Source: Actinacidiphila yanglinensis (GTDB lineage Bacteria > Actinomycetota > Actinomycetes > Streptomycetales > Streptomycetaceae). Taken from it: a stretch of 64,000 nt of DNA. The notes under the pieces were generated by a model. The model made no database searches. It saw only the letters and a list, made by a program, of their open reading frames with translations, and had not been told where the DNA came from. Positions within the stretch are counted from its first letter, which is position 1, and the number at the start of each line of letters is the position of its first letter. The stretch spans positions 248,001 through 312,000 of the forward strand of contig NZ_FNVU01000001.1 of assembly GCF_900107965.1 (NCBI RefSeq). Reading direction: 5' to 3'. This document shows positions 50,588 through 58,533 of this stretch, in pieces. The position numbers and the translations under genes are program-made.

Positions 50588-51934
50588 ATGAGTAATCGCG
50601 AACAGACCTACGACGTGGTCGGCATCGGTTTCGGCCCGTCCAACCTTTCGCTCGCCATCGCCCTGGAGGAGTTCGGGGCGCATGGCATGGAGAATGAGAT
50701 CAGCAGCCTCTTCCTGGAGCGCCAGCCCTCCTTCGGATGGCACCGGAACATGCTGCTGCCGTCGGCGACCATGCAGATATCCTTCCTCAAGGACCTGGTC
50801 ACCTTCCGCAATCCGACGTCGGGTTTCAGCTTCATCGCGTACCTGCACGCCTCGGGGCGCCTTCCCCAGTTCGTCAACAACCAGGACTTCTTCCCCACCC
50901 GCCAGGAGTTCCACCAGTACCTCGAATGGGCCCAGGCCCAGGTCGCCGGTCGCATCGAGTACGGCGCGGAGGTGACGTCGATCCGGCTGCCGTCGGGCAC
51001 CGCCCCGCAGGAGGGCGCGGACCGGCTGGTCCTGGAGGTGGCCGAGGGCGCCGGCCGGACCGGTCGCGCGGTCGAGGCCCGCAACGTGGTCATCTCGACG
51101 GGCCTGGTGCCGAGCATGCCCGCGGGCGCCGAACGCGACGAACGCGTCTGGCACAGCTCGGAGTTCCTCGACAAGTACCGCCGGACCGACCACCGGGAGC
51201 TGCGCCGGGTCGCGGTGGTGGGCGCGGGCCAGAGCGCCGCGGAGATCGCCCGGTTCCTGTACGACGAGCTGCCGCATGCCCAGGTCTCGGCGATCATCCC
51301 GTCCTACGGCTACGCCGTCGCCGACGACACCCCCTTCGCCAACCGGATCTTCGACCCGTCGGCCGTCGACGACTACTACTTCGGCACCGAGCAGACCCGC
51401 GAGTCGTTCTGGCGCTACCACCGCAACACCAACTACTCGGTCGTCGACGACGAGGTGATCAGGGACCTGTACCGCCGGTCCTACGACGACGAGGTGCGCG
51501 GCGTCACCCGCCTGCAGCTCCTCAACCTCACCCGGGTCACCGGGGTGAAGCGCGCCGGCGCCGAGACCCGCGTCAGCCTGCAGGTGGGCCCCGACGCGGA
51601 GCTGCGCGAGCTCGACTTCGACCTCCTCGTCTGCGCCACCGGCTACGACGGGATGGAGCCCACCGGCCTGCTCGGCGAGCTGGACCGGTACTGCCTGCGC
51701 GACGAGGCGGGCCGCTACCGGGTGGAGCGGGACTACCGCATCGTCACCACCCCCGAACTGCGGTGCGGCATCTACCTGCAGGGCGGCACCGAGCACACCC
51801 ACGGCCTGACCTCCTCGCTCCTGTCGAACCTCGCGGTCCGCAGCGGCGAGATCGCCGACTCGATCATCGCCCGGCGCGCGGGGTACGGCGCCGAGCGGGA
51901 GGTCCTCGCCAAGATCGGCGGCGACATCGCCTGA
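50588..51934 (+). CDS. L-ornithine/L-lysine N-monooxygenase (N-hydroxylase, KtzI/SidA type)
   Basis: A 448-residue flavoprotein of the N-hydroxylating monooxygenase family, using FAD, NADPH and O2 to hydroxylate the side-chain amine of ornithine or lysine. It shows the FAD motif VGIGFGPSNLSLA at 10-22, PSFGWH and MQISFLKDLVTFRNP, the NADPH motif VVGAGQSAAE and the late CATGYDG. ATG 50588 has GGGAGA 8 nt upstream. In kutzneride-type pathways KtzI makes N5-hydroxyornithine, the direct precursor of piperazate. Two piperazate-type A domains and the KtzT-like gene at 61399 make ornithine the likely substrate here. A hydroxamate siderophore role is the alternative, but no other siderophore gene is present. 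Confidence 0.93.
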   Translation: MSNREQTYDVVGIGFGPSNLSLAIALEEFGAHGMENEISSLFLERQPSFGWHRNMLLPSATMQISFLKDLVTFRNPTSGFSFIAYLHASGRLPQFVNNQDFFPTRQEFHQYLEWAQAQVAGRIEYGAEVTSIRLPSGTAPQEGADRLVLEVAEGAGRTGRAVEARNVVISTGLVPSMPAGAERDERVWHSSEFLDKYRRTDHRELRRVAVVGAGQSAAEIARFLYDELPHAQVSAIIPSYGYAVADDTPFANRIFDPSAVDDYYFGTEQTRESFWRYHRNTNYSVVDDEVIRDLYRRSYDDEVRGVTRLQLLNLTRVTGVKRAGAETRVSLQVGPDAELRELDFDLLVCATGYDGMEPTGLLGELDRYCLRDEAGRYRVERDYRIVTTPELRCGIYLQGGTEHTHGLTSSLLSNLAVRSGEIADSIIARRAGYGAEREVLAKIGGDIA

Positions 51935-52002
51935 CGGCCCGTGGCCGCGCGTACGCCTGCCGCACGGGCCCTGCGCCGGCGGTGTTCGAAAGGGGAGGGT
52001 GG

Positions 52003-52770
52003 ATGAGGAGTCCGGTGGAGGAGCGATGGGTGCGCCGCTTCCGCGACGACGGGGCGTGCACGACGAAACTCGTCTGCTTCCCGCACGCCGGCGGCTGGGC
52101 GAGCGCGTACCGCACCTGGCCCGCGGGGCTGCCGTCGGACGTCGGCGTGCTCGCCGTCCGGTACCCGGGCCGGGAGGACCGTCTCAACGACCCGTTCCCG
52201 TCCGGGCTGGAGACCCTCGCCGACGACGTCGCCGACGCGCTCGGCGGGCTGACCCGGCACCGGCTGGTGCTGTTCGGCCACAGCATGGGGGCGTCGGTGG
52301 CGCACGAGGTGGCGCTGCGCCTCCAGGAGCGCGGGTGCCCGCCGGCCGCCCTGTGCGTGTCCGGCAGGCGCCCCCCGCACCTGCTGGACCGGCGCACGCG
52401 CTTCGACACCGACGAGGAGTACATCGCCGAGGTCGTGCGCTTCGACGAGACCCGCGCCGCGGTCTTCGCGGACCCGGGCCTGCGCGAGGTCGTGCTCCCC
52501 GCGGTCCGCGCGGACTACCGCCTGGTGTACGAGTACCCCGGCGGCCCCCGGCCCCCGCTGCGGTGCCCGGTGTACGGCTACACCGGTGACGAGGACTCCG
52601 AGGTGACCCCCGAGCAGATGCGCGGCTGGGCCGACACGACGCGCGGCGCCTTCCGGCTCCGGGTGCTGCCCGGCGGCCACTTCTACCTCAGGCCGGAGGA
52701 GGCCGCGCTCCTGGCGGACCTGGGCGGCGTCCTGGACGGCCTGGCGCAGCGCACGGAGCCCGCCTTCTGA
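52003..52770 (+). CDS. Type II thioesterase
   Basis: A 255-residue editing thioesterase. Motifs are LVCFPHAGGWASAYRTW, RYPGREDR, the nucleophile FGHSMGASVAHE and the catalytic His in LPGGHFYL. ATG 52003 follows AGGGGAGGGT. Its position behind the N-hydroxylase, 68 nt downstream, makes it the second gene of that operon, and a perfect hairpin 12 nt after the stop ends it. It differs from the Cys-containing relative at 27145 by keeping the canonical Ser, so hydrolytic clearing of carrier proteins is the expected job. Confidence 0.93.
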   Translation: MRSPVEERWVRRFRDDGACTTKLVCFPHAGGWASAYRTWPAGLPSDVGVLAVRYPGREDRLNDPFPSGLETLADDVADALGGLTRHRLVLFGHSMGASVAHEVALRLQERGCPPAALCVSGRRPPHLLDRRTRFDTDEEYIAEVVRFDETRAAVFADPGLREVVLPAVRADYRLVYEYPGGPRPPLRCPVYGYTGDEDSEVTPEQMRGWADTTRGAFRLRVLPGGHFYLRPEEAALLADLGGVLDGLAQRTEPAF

Positions 52771-52782
52771 GCCGTCGCGTGT

Positions 52783-52826
52783 CACATGCTGAAGGGGGCG
52801 CCCACGGGCGCCCCCTTCAGCATGTG
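52783..52826. terminator. Strong hairpin terminator at the right end of the core cluster
   Basis: A perfect inverted repeat with 20-nt arms (52783-52802 and 52807-52826) and a CACG loop, 12 nt after the thioesterase stop. There is no long T tract, as is usual in high-GC actinomycetes. It separates the biosynthetic genes from the RHH/DUF4097 region. Confidence 0.85.
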
Positions 52827-53036
52827 GCGCCATGCCCGGCCCGGCGCGGGCCGGGGCTGCCAGGGATCGCACCCACCTGGCTGCGTGGCGCCAGCCACCG
52901 CCCGAGTGCCCTCTCCGGAGCGGGCGTTCACCCGTTTCGTCGCCGTGGCAGCGTCACGCTCCGTAGCGCCCGGCGGCCCGGATCGTCGGGCTGCGCAGGA
53001 CTCCGCTGGCGCCATTCGGGTCACCCCCGCTTGCCA

Positions 53037-53066
53037 TGGCGCAATGAGTGCGCCATGATGGCGCCA
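53037..53066. promoter_or_regulatory. Operator cluster at the start of the first RHH gene
   Basis: Overlapping symmetrical sites touch the start codon: TGGCGC-N7-GCGCCA (53037-53055), the 15-bp palindrome GCGCCATGATGGCGC (53050-53064) and TGGCGCCA (53059-53066). A very similar arrangement precedes the paralogue at 55316, which suggests autoregulation by the ribbon-helix-helix protein. The rest of 52771-53065 holds only the hairpin above and two more TGGCGCCA copies (52825, 52886). Confidence 0.65.
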
Positions 53067-53533
53067 TGGATGTACGCGTGTTTGTGGAAAGACTCGAGCG
53101 CGAGTTCCTGGCGCTCGCCCGGGCCGGCGGCGAGGATCCCGGCGCGCCGGCGGCACGACCGGAGCCCGCGATCCGGGCCACGCTGGTCGACGTACTGGCC
53201 GCGGCGGCGGAGGAGATCGGCCGCGGCATCGCCCCGGACACGGTCGCACTCCGGATCGACGGCGACGAAGCCAGGTTCGTCCTGACCCCGGCGCCGTCCG
53301 CGGCCGCCGTGGACGCCGGGGCGCCGCACGCCGGGGACGCGACGCTCGTCGCGGTACGCGTCTCCCGGCAGTTGAAGGCGGCCATGGACCATGCCGCCGG
53401 CCGTGAAGGGCGCGCGGTGGACGCGTGGCTGGCCGGGCTGGCCGCCGCCGCGGTGCGGCACGACCCCGCCCTCTGCCCCGCCGACCGGCGCGGCAAGCGG
53501 GGCCGGCAGCGTTACACCGCCTGGGTACGCTGA
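53066..53533 (+). CDS. Ribbon-helix-helix (HicB-like) DNA-binding protein, copy 1
   Basis: A 155-residue protein opening MDVRVFVERLEREF, with a small alpha/beta N-terminal region and a C-terminal RHH-like segment (VAVRVSRQLKAAMDHAAGREGRAVDAWLAGLAAAAVR) before a basic tail ending in YTAWVR. Such proteins are often annotated as HicB-family antitoxins, but no HicA toxin is near; the partner is the DUF4097 gene 78 nt downstream. ATG 53066 is chosen by alignment with the paralogue at 55316 (MELRVYVEALRGEL). The start codon lies inside an operator-like palindrome, so it probably represses itself. Function beyond DNA binding is unknown. Confidence 0.82.
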   Translation: MDVRVFVERLEREFLALARAGGEDPGAPAARPEPAIRATLVDVLAAAAEEIGRGIAPDTVALRIDGDEARFVLTPAPSAAAVDAGAPHAGDATLVAVRVSRQLKAAMDHAAGREGRAVDAWLAGLAAAAVRHDPALCPADRRGKRGRQRYTAWVR

Positions 53534-53611
53534 GCCGGCCTGGCCGCCACCGCACTTCTCTTCCTCCCGCACCGCGGGGACTCCCGTCAGACCTCATGAG
53601 AAGGGTCAGAA

Positions 53612-54490
53612 ATGCCTGCATTCGACACTCCTGAAGCGATCTCCGTCACCCTGGAGATCGGCGCCGGCGACGTGCGGATCACCGCCGAGGACCGGACCGA
53701 CACCGTCGTCGAGGTACGGCCGACGGACGAGAGCGACAGCTCCGACGTGAAGGCCGCGGCGCAGTCGAGCGTCAAGTACGCCGACGGCCGGCTGGTGGTC
53801 AAGACGCCGAAGCCCGGGGCGATGGACTTCTCCCGCAAGAGCCGCTCGGTCGACGTGACCATCGTGCTGCCCGCGGGCTCGCACGTGCGGGGCGACGCGT
53901 CGATGGGGGACCTGCGCACCACCGGCCGCCTCGGCGAGTGCACGTTCAAGACGGCCGCCGGGCACATCCAGGTCGACCGCGTCGGCCCGTCCCGGCTGCG
54001 GACGTCGGCCGGCAACGTCACCGTGGGCCAGGCCGAGGGCGACCTCGACGTCAGTACCGGCACCGGGCGGATCCGGGTCGGCGAGGTCCACGGCACCGCC
54101 ACGACCAAGAACTCCAACGGCGTGACGGAGATCGGCCGTTCCCTCGGCGACGTCCGCGTCCACAACGCCAACGGCGACATCTCCGTCGGCCACGCCTCGG
54201 GTCTCAGGACCGATGCCGACACCGCCAACGGCAGCATCCGGATCGGCGAGGTGACCCGCGGCGCGGTCGTGCTCAAGACCGCGACCGGTGACCTGGAGAT
54301 CGGCATCGGCGCGGGGCAGCCGGCGAAGCTCGACCTGACCACCGGGTTCGGGCGGGTGCACAACATGCTGGAGAACGCCGGGGACGCGGCCGAGACGTCG
54401 CTCGACAAGTCGCTGGAGAAGCCGGCCGGCGCCGCGATCGACGTGCGGGGCAAGACCTCCTACGGAGACATCACCATCCACCGCGGTTGA
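53612..54490 (+). CDS. DUF4097-family beta-strand repeat protein, copy 1
   Basis: A 292-residue protein made of short repeated beta segments (for example GDVRITAED, GNVTVGQAEGDLDVSTGTGRI, GDISVGHA, GSIRIGEV and GDLEIGIG), as in DUF4097 and other right-handed beta-helix-like adhesin or scaffold proteins. No signal peptide or membrane segment is visible, so it should be cytoplasmic. ATG 53612 has AAGGGT upstream. It follows the RHH gene in the same direction and is paralogous to 55509-56351 (both open MPxFDTPxxxSV). The biochemical role of these RHH/DUF4097 pairs is not known to me. Confidence 0.83.
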   Translation: MPAFDTPEAISVTLEIGAGDVRITAEDRTDTVVEVRPTDESDSSDVKAAAQSSVKYADGRLVVKTPKPGAMDFSRKSRSVDVTIVLPAGSHVRGDASMGDLRTTGRLGECTFKTAAGHIQVDRVGPSRLRTSAGNVTVGQAEGDLDVSTGTGRIRVGEVHGTATTKNSNGVTEIGRSLGDVRVHNANGDISVGHASGLRTDADTANGSIRIGEVTRGAVVLKTATGDLEIGIGAGQPAKLDLTTGFGRVHNMLENAGDAAETSLDKSLEKPAGAAIDVRGKTSYGDITIHRG

Positions 54491-54528
54491 GGTCGCGCGG
54501 GCAACGGGCGCGGACGAGGGTACGGGAT

Positions 54529-54555
54529 CTTCCCGGCGGCCGGACCGCCGGGAAG
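54529..54555. terminator. Bidirectional hairpin between convergent RHH/DUF4097 loci
   Basis: An 11-bp perfect stem, CTTCCCGGCGG / CCGCCGGGAAG, with loop CCGGA, 38 nt after the first DUF4097 stop. The convergent second RHH gene ends at 54804. Apart from this hairpin the gap 54491-54803 shows nothing. Confidence 0.75.
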
Positions 54556-54803
54556 TCCGGCGTCCGGGCCCTGATCGCGCACCCCGCCCGGGCCGCGTCG
54601 CGCGCGTGCCCGGGCCCGCCCCTGCCCGCTCGATGGGGCTCGTGCCGGTCCGGCGGATCCTGCCGGGCCCGCGGCGCCCGGCACCGCACCTCCCGGCGTT
54701 GTCGAATCATCCATGGACGACCCGGTACGAGGAGGATTCTCCGCCTTGCGATGCACGGCACCGGACGCCGCGAGCTCGACCGGCAAGATCCGCCGGACAG
54801 GCC

Positions 54804-55316
54804 CTAGCGGACCCAGCCGTTGAACTGCTGCTTGCCGCGCGGGGACCGCTTGGTGCCGGCCAGCGCCGCGGCGGAGGCGCGGACCATCCACGCGTTGACC
54901 GAGACGCCCTGCCGGGACGCGGCCTCCTCGATCTGCTCCTTCATCGCCTGTGGCGGGCGGAAGTTGATCCGCGCCGTGGCGCCGCCGGCGGCGCCCGAGA
55001 GCGCTCCGGCCGACCACTCGTTCTCCTCGTCGGCGGTCGCCTCCGAGGCGTCCTCGCCGCTCCCGCTGTCGTCGGAGGGCGGCGTCACCACGAAACCGGG
55101 CTCCATGCCGCGCAGGCGCAGGTCCACGGAACCGGGGGCCAACTCCTGGCTGATCTCCTCGGCGGCGGCGGACAGGACGTTGAGCAGGGTGAGCCGGACG
55201 GCCGACTCCAGGGGGGCGAGGAGTCGCTCGGCCACCGCGCGGGTTTCGGCATCTCCCGCCGCGGAGGCTGCGACCAGCTCTCCGCGCAGGGCCTCGACGT
55301 ACACCCGTAGTTCCAT
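54804..55316 (-). CDS. Ribbon-helix-helix (HicB-like) DNA-binding protein, copy 2
   Basis: A 170-residue paralogue of the protein at 53066, alike at both ends (MELRVYVEALRGEL and a tail ending FNGWVR). The RHH-like part is clear: ARINFRPPQAMKEQIEEAASRQGVSVNAWMVRASAAAL. The middle carries an acidic Ser/Glu/Asp-rich linker (SDDSGSGEDASEATADEEN) absent from copy 1. ATG 55316 is set by alignment with copy 1; the frame is open further upstream but without coding character. It lies downstream of its DUF4097 partner, the reverse order of copy 1, and has its own operator-like sequence just upstream. Confidence 0.82.
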   Translation of the reverse strand: MELRVYVEALRGELVAASAAGDAETRAVAERLLAPLESAVRLTLLNVLSAAAEEISQELAPGSVDLRLRGMEPGFVVTPPSDDSGSGEDASEATADEENEWSAGALSGAAGGATARINFRPPQAMKEQIEEAASRQGVSVNAWMVRASAAALAGTKRSPRGKQQFNGWVR

Positions 55317-55320
55317 CGAC

Positions 55321-55344
55321 CCATCATGGCACGCAGATTGCGCC
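55321..55344 (-). promoter_or_regulatory. Operator-like sequence before the second RHH gene
   Basis: Read on the minus strand, GGCGCAAT, 4 nt, then GTGCCATGATGG lies just before ATG 55316. It matches the operator of copy 1 (TGGCGCAAT, 4 nt, GCGCCATGATGGCG) at most positions and at the same distance from the start codon. Confidence 0.6.
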
Positions 55345-55508
55345 GCGCGGCACCTACCCGACGCATTGTTCTCGCAGAAACCCTTTGGCCAGGTGGCAGG
55401 CGGAACCGCGCGCTCCGCCGGGCGTGCCTCTGCGCAGTGAACGGGTCGCTCGACGTAGCCGCACCGTTGATTCTGCGCCATCGCGGCGCCTTGATGCGCC
55501 GGGATGGC

Positions 55509-56351
55509 TCACTCGCGGTGGGAGCGCTCCACCAGGACGTCGCCGACGACCGTCCGGGCCTCGACGTGCACCACCTCGTCGGCCTGCTCCCACGTCTCCA
55601 GCAGCGAGAGGGAGGTGTAGACGGTGCCCGCCACGGAGTCGAGGTCCAGGAGGGCGCCGCTGGTCTCGGCCACCCCGATCCGGATGCTGCCGGAGGTGGA
55701 GCTGGCCAGCACCGACCCCCGCGCCACCTCTTCGAGGTCGATGTCGCCCTGCACCGTCCGGGCCTCCACGTCGGCGTGCGCCCGGCTGACCCTGACGGCT
55801 CCCTTCTCGGTCTGCAGGCGCGCGTCGCCGAGCACCTCGTCCACGCAGGCGTCGCCCTCGCTCATCGCCCTGACCGTGGCCCTGCCCTCGACCGTCCCCA
55901 GATGGACGTGGCCGCGCTCCGCGGTGACCTCGACGCTGCCGGCCGCGTGGTCGACGCTGATGTCACCGAGGGAGGCGGCCAGTTGCAGGCTCCCGGTGCG
56001 GCCGAGCGTGATGTGGCCCAGGCCGGTGCGGAGTTCGCACGTACCCAGCTCGCCCGTCCCGAGGAAGTCCGCCGCCGTGCCGCGGCCGTGCAGGCTCGAT
56101 CCGGTGGGCACCGCCAGCGCCACGATGACCGCGCCCTCGTTCCCGCAGGGGGCGGGCACGTTCACCGTCAACCGGCCGTCGGTGTACTCGATGTGCAGCC
56201 GCTCGGCGGCGTGCACGTCGTCGCGGTCCCCGCTGTCGCGCGGATACGCCTCCACCGTCGTCTCGGCGAGGTCGCGCGCCACTATTCTGGCCTGGCCGAA
56301 CATCAGGTCGAGCACCACGCTGACCGGTGCGGGTGTGTCGAACCGTGGCAT
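55509..56351 (-). CDS. DUF4097-family beta-strand repeat protein, copy 2
   Basis: A 280-residue paralogue of 53612-54490. It opens MPRFDTPAPVSVVLDLMFGQARIVARD and contains the same kind of short beta repeats (GHITLGRTGSLQLAASLGDISVDHAAGSVEVTAERGH..., given here in part). No signal peptide is seen. ATG 56351 is fixed by alignment with copy 1. It precedes its RHH partner by 192 nt on the minus strand. An operator-like set of half-sites lies far upstream at 56733-56762, which would leave a leader of nearly 400 nt if that is its promoter. Confidence 0.83.
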   Translation of the reverse strand: MPRFDTPAPVSVVLDLMFGQARIVARDLAETTVEAYPRDSGDRDDVHAAERLHIEYTDGRLTVNVPAPCGNEGAVIVALAVPTGSSLHGRGTAADFLGTGELGTCELRTGLGHITLGRTGSLQLAASLGDISVDHAAGSVEVTAERGHVHLGTVEGRATVRAMSEGDACVDEVLGDARLQTEKGAVRVSRAHADVEARTVQGDIDLEEVARGSVLASSTSGSIRIGVAETSGALLDLDSVAGTVYTSLSLLETWEQADEVVHVEARTVVGDVLVERSHRE

Positions 56352-56732
56352 GGCGAGCCGCCTTCGGTGAGTCTGCGGCCGCCGATCCGGTGCGGACGGA
56401 AGCCGGAACGACGCGGGTACGCGTTTCGTCGTGGGGTTCGTCTCCCCGCGCGCGGGTCACCGGGGCGCGGGCCCGTAGCGCGGGGAGCCGCAGCGGATGC
56501 CGTCCCGCACTCAGCGCGTCGGACGCGTCGCCCGCGCCGGACCGGTCGCCCGCGCTCCCCGCGATGCCCGCGCCCGCGCAGCCCGCGTCGCATGTGCCGG
56601 ATCCTGCCGTGCGCATGCCACGTCCGGTGCCTGCCTGCCACGTCTCGCCCACGGTCCGGGCTCTCCTTTCCGGCACTGGCCGGGAGAGAACCGGTGGGTG
56701 TGCCGCGCGGCCCGGGGGGCGCAATTCTCCGC

Positions 56733-56762
56733 TGATGCCATGTGGTGCCACATTAGTGCCAT
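56733..56762. promoter_or_regulatory. Half-site cluster TGATGCCA / TGGTGCCACA / GTGCCAT
   Basis: Three GCCA/TGGC half-sites occur within 30 nt (TGATGCCATGTGGTGCCACA, then AGTGCCAT), resembling the operators at 53037, 55321 and 57230. It probably belongs to the same RHH regulon and may control the minus-strand DUF4097 gene. Confidence 0.45.
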
Positions 56763-57229
56763 AACGCGATGCTCGGGTCCGACTCGGCTCGAAACCCTGG
56801 GTGACGGCGGGCGAAATCGGTTGCATGGGTGTCCGGGCGGGTGGGGCCCGGGCTCGGTCGTCGCCGGAGGCGGTCGGCCAAGAGGGCCTGAAAGCGGCCC
56901 GGATGGGGGCCGGTGGGCCCCGCGGGCCGCCCGTCGGTCGCCCGCGGCGGTCGCGCGCGGCGGGATGATCCGCGCATCGGCGGGCCCCGGGTCGGGCCTG
57001 CCGGAACCACTCTCGCACCAGCGCCCTCAGGGGCGACACGGGGGGCGCTTTGCTCGTCCGGTACTCGTCCGGTCTTGCAGGACAACACCGCTTCCTTCCG
57101 GCCGACTTGGCGCGCCGGCTGTCCCGCCGGGGAGGCGGCTGCGCCGGCGCGTTCGCGCAGGTCACCCGTGGCCGCGCGGCCACGGGCGGGCGGCCGCCGC
57201 CCTGGCGTCGCACGCCACGCCGGCGGAAG

Positions 57230-57276
57230 TGGCGCACGATGGGGTAGACATGGCGCCAGATGATGCCATCATGGCG
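57230..57276. promoter_or_regulatory. Operator cluster upstream of the second ABC ATPase
   Basis: TGGCGCA (57230), TGGCGCCA (57251-57258) and TGATGCCATCATGGCG (57260-57275) lie together about 120 nt before ATG 57392. The half-sites match those at the RHH genes, suggesting that the ABC gene belongs to the same regulon. Confidence 0.5.
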
Positions 57277-57391
57277 TTATGACGTACCTGCGATCGCCCA
57301 GCCCTCCGATCGCCCGGCTCGAAGACCCGCGGCGAGCCCCGGAAGCCCGCGTCCGGCGCCCCGGGCCGCCGCGCACCGGGCGGGTCGGGTC

Positions 57392-58522
57392 ATGAGCCCG
57401 GCGGCGGCCGCCGCGGGGCAGCACCTCCTGGCGTCCGGACCGGACCGCTCCCCGGCGATCCGGGTCCGCGGCCTGCGGAAGGTGTACGGATCGACGGTCG
57501 CGGTCGAGGACCTCGACCTGGATGTCCCGCACGGGACCGTCCACGCCCTGCTGGGACCCGCGGGCGCCGGCAAGGCGACCGTGCTGCGGATCCTCGCGGC
57601 GCGCGCCGAAGCCGACGGCGGCGACCTGTGCGTCGGCGGCCGCGACCCGCGGACGGAAGCGGCTGCGGTGCGCGCCGCCGTCGGGCTGGCCGGTCGGACG
57701 ACGGTGGTGGACGCCGGCCGCACCTGCGAGGAGAACCTGCTGCGGGGATCCGCGCTGTGCCGGCTGCCGCGCTCCGCCGGCGTCGCGCGGGCCGCCGAAC
57801 TCCTCGACAGGCTGGGCCTGTCGGAGGTCGCCGCCGAGCCGGCCGGGACCCTGTCCAGCGGCCGCCGGCGGCTGCTCGACCTGGCGGGGGTGCTGGCCGG
57901 GGAGCCGAGCTGCGTCCTGATGGACGAGCCCGTCGACCCCCTCGACGCGGAGGGCCGCGGCATCGTGCGGGACGCGCTGCGCGCGCTGGCCGCAGACGGC
58001 ATCACCGTGCTGCTCGCCACCCGCTCGCCGCAGGAGGCGGGTCTGATCGCCGACCGGATCGGCATCATGCACCGCGGCCGGCTGGTCGCGGCGGGCACGC
58101 AGGACGAGCTGCTGCGGCTGATCCCGGGCGGTCACATCCGCCTGCACTTCGCGAGCGTGGCCGAACTGGCCGCGGCCACCGCGCGGTTCGGCCTGGACAC
58201 GGCGATCCGGGACGACACCGCGCTCACCCTGCAGATCCCCGGTGACGGGAGCGTCGGCCTGATGCGCGCCGTGCTCGACGTCCTGGAGGACGCCGCCGTG
58301 GAGCCCCGGCGGCTCACCGTGCACAGCCCGGGACTCGAGGACGTCCTCGCCTCGCTCGTGGACGACGGCGCCCGCGGCCCGGCCGTGGCCGCCGGCTCCG
58401 TGCCCGCGCGGGACGCCGCGACCGGACGGGAGGCGCGCGGGCGCGGAGCGCTGTGGCAGGCCGTGCTGCCGCCGTGGTTGCGGGCCCGCGCGCCGCGCCC
58501 CGTGTCCGTCGCGGTCAGGTGA
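57392..58522 (+). CDS. DrrA-like ABC ATPase with eroded catalytic motifs
   Basis: A 376-residue protein with the full DrrA layout (IRVRGLRKVYGSTVAVEDLDL onward) but unusual active-site residues. Walker A reads GPAGAGKATV, with Ala for the Mg-binding Thr/Ser. The signature is LSSGRRRLL, Walker B is LMDEPVDPLD, and the H-loop region reads LLATRSPQEAG with Arg. No permease gene follows; the frame ends 11 nt before the convergent transposase-like gene. ATG 57392 gives a family-like start; ATG 57260, in frame and inside the operator, is the alternative. It may bind nucleotide without normal hydrolysis, act in regulation, or be a decaying duplicate. It is clearly diverged from the intact DrrA at 19172. 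Confidence 0.8.
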   Translation: MSPAAAAAGQHLLASGPDRSPAIRVRGLRKVYGSTVAVEDLDLDVPHGTVHALLGPAGAGKATVLRILAARAEADGGDLCVGGRDPRTEAAAVRAAVGLAGRTTVVDAGRTCEENLLRGSALCRLPRSAGVARAAELLDRLGLSEVAAEPAGTLSSGRRRLLDLAGVLAGEPSCVLMDEPVDPLDAEGRGIVRDALRALAADGITVLLATRSPQEAGLIADRIGIMHRGRLVAAGTQDELLRLIPGGHIRLHFASVAELAAATARFGLDTAIRDDTALTLQIPGDGSVGLMRAVLDVLEDAAVEPRRLTVHSPGLEDVLASLVDDGARGPAVAAGSVPARDAATGREARGRGALWQAVLPPWLRARAPRPVSVAVR

Positions 58523-58533
58523 TCCTCGTGTCG

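Larger units (their letters stand above)
56352..57391. other. Divergent 1-kb gap between DUF4097 copy 2 and the second ABC ATPase gene
   Basis: No reading frame here has family features or a convincing ribosome site, so I call no gene. The stretch is very GC-rich and holds two regulatory-looking patches, at 56733-56762 and 57230-57276. It may have held another small gene now decayed, but no residual homology is visible. Confidence 0.5.

Noticed and set aside
18350..52770. Treating all three thioesterase-like genes as equivalent editing enzymes
   Set aside because: Those at 18350 and 52003 have GHSxG, but the one at 27145 has a Cys nucleophile and a different gene context, so it is described separately.
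52786..52850. Small peptides beginning MLKGAP readable on both strands
   Set aside because: They come from the two arms of the perfect hairpin, which encode the same residues in both directions; no ribosome sites or conserved features.
56352..57391. Several 80-150 codon open frames in the gap upstream of the second ABC gene
   Set aside because: Arg/Ala/Pro-rich composition on both strands, no Shine-Dalgarno sequence, no recognisable domain; the symmetric TGGC-type sites explain the few apparent starts.
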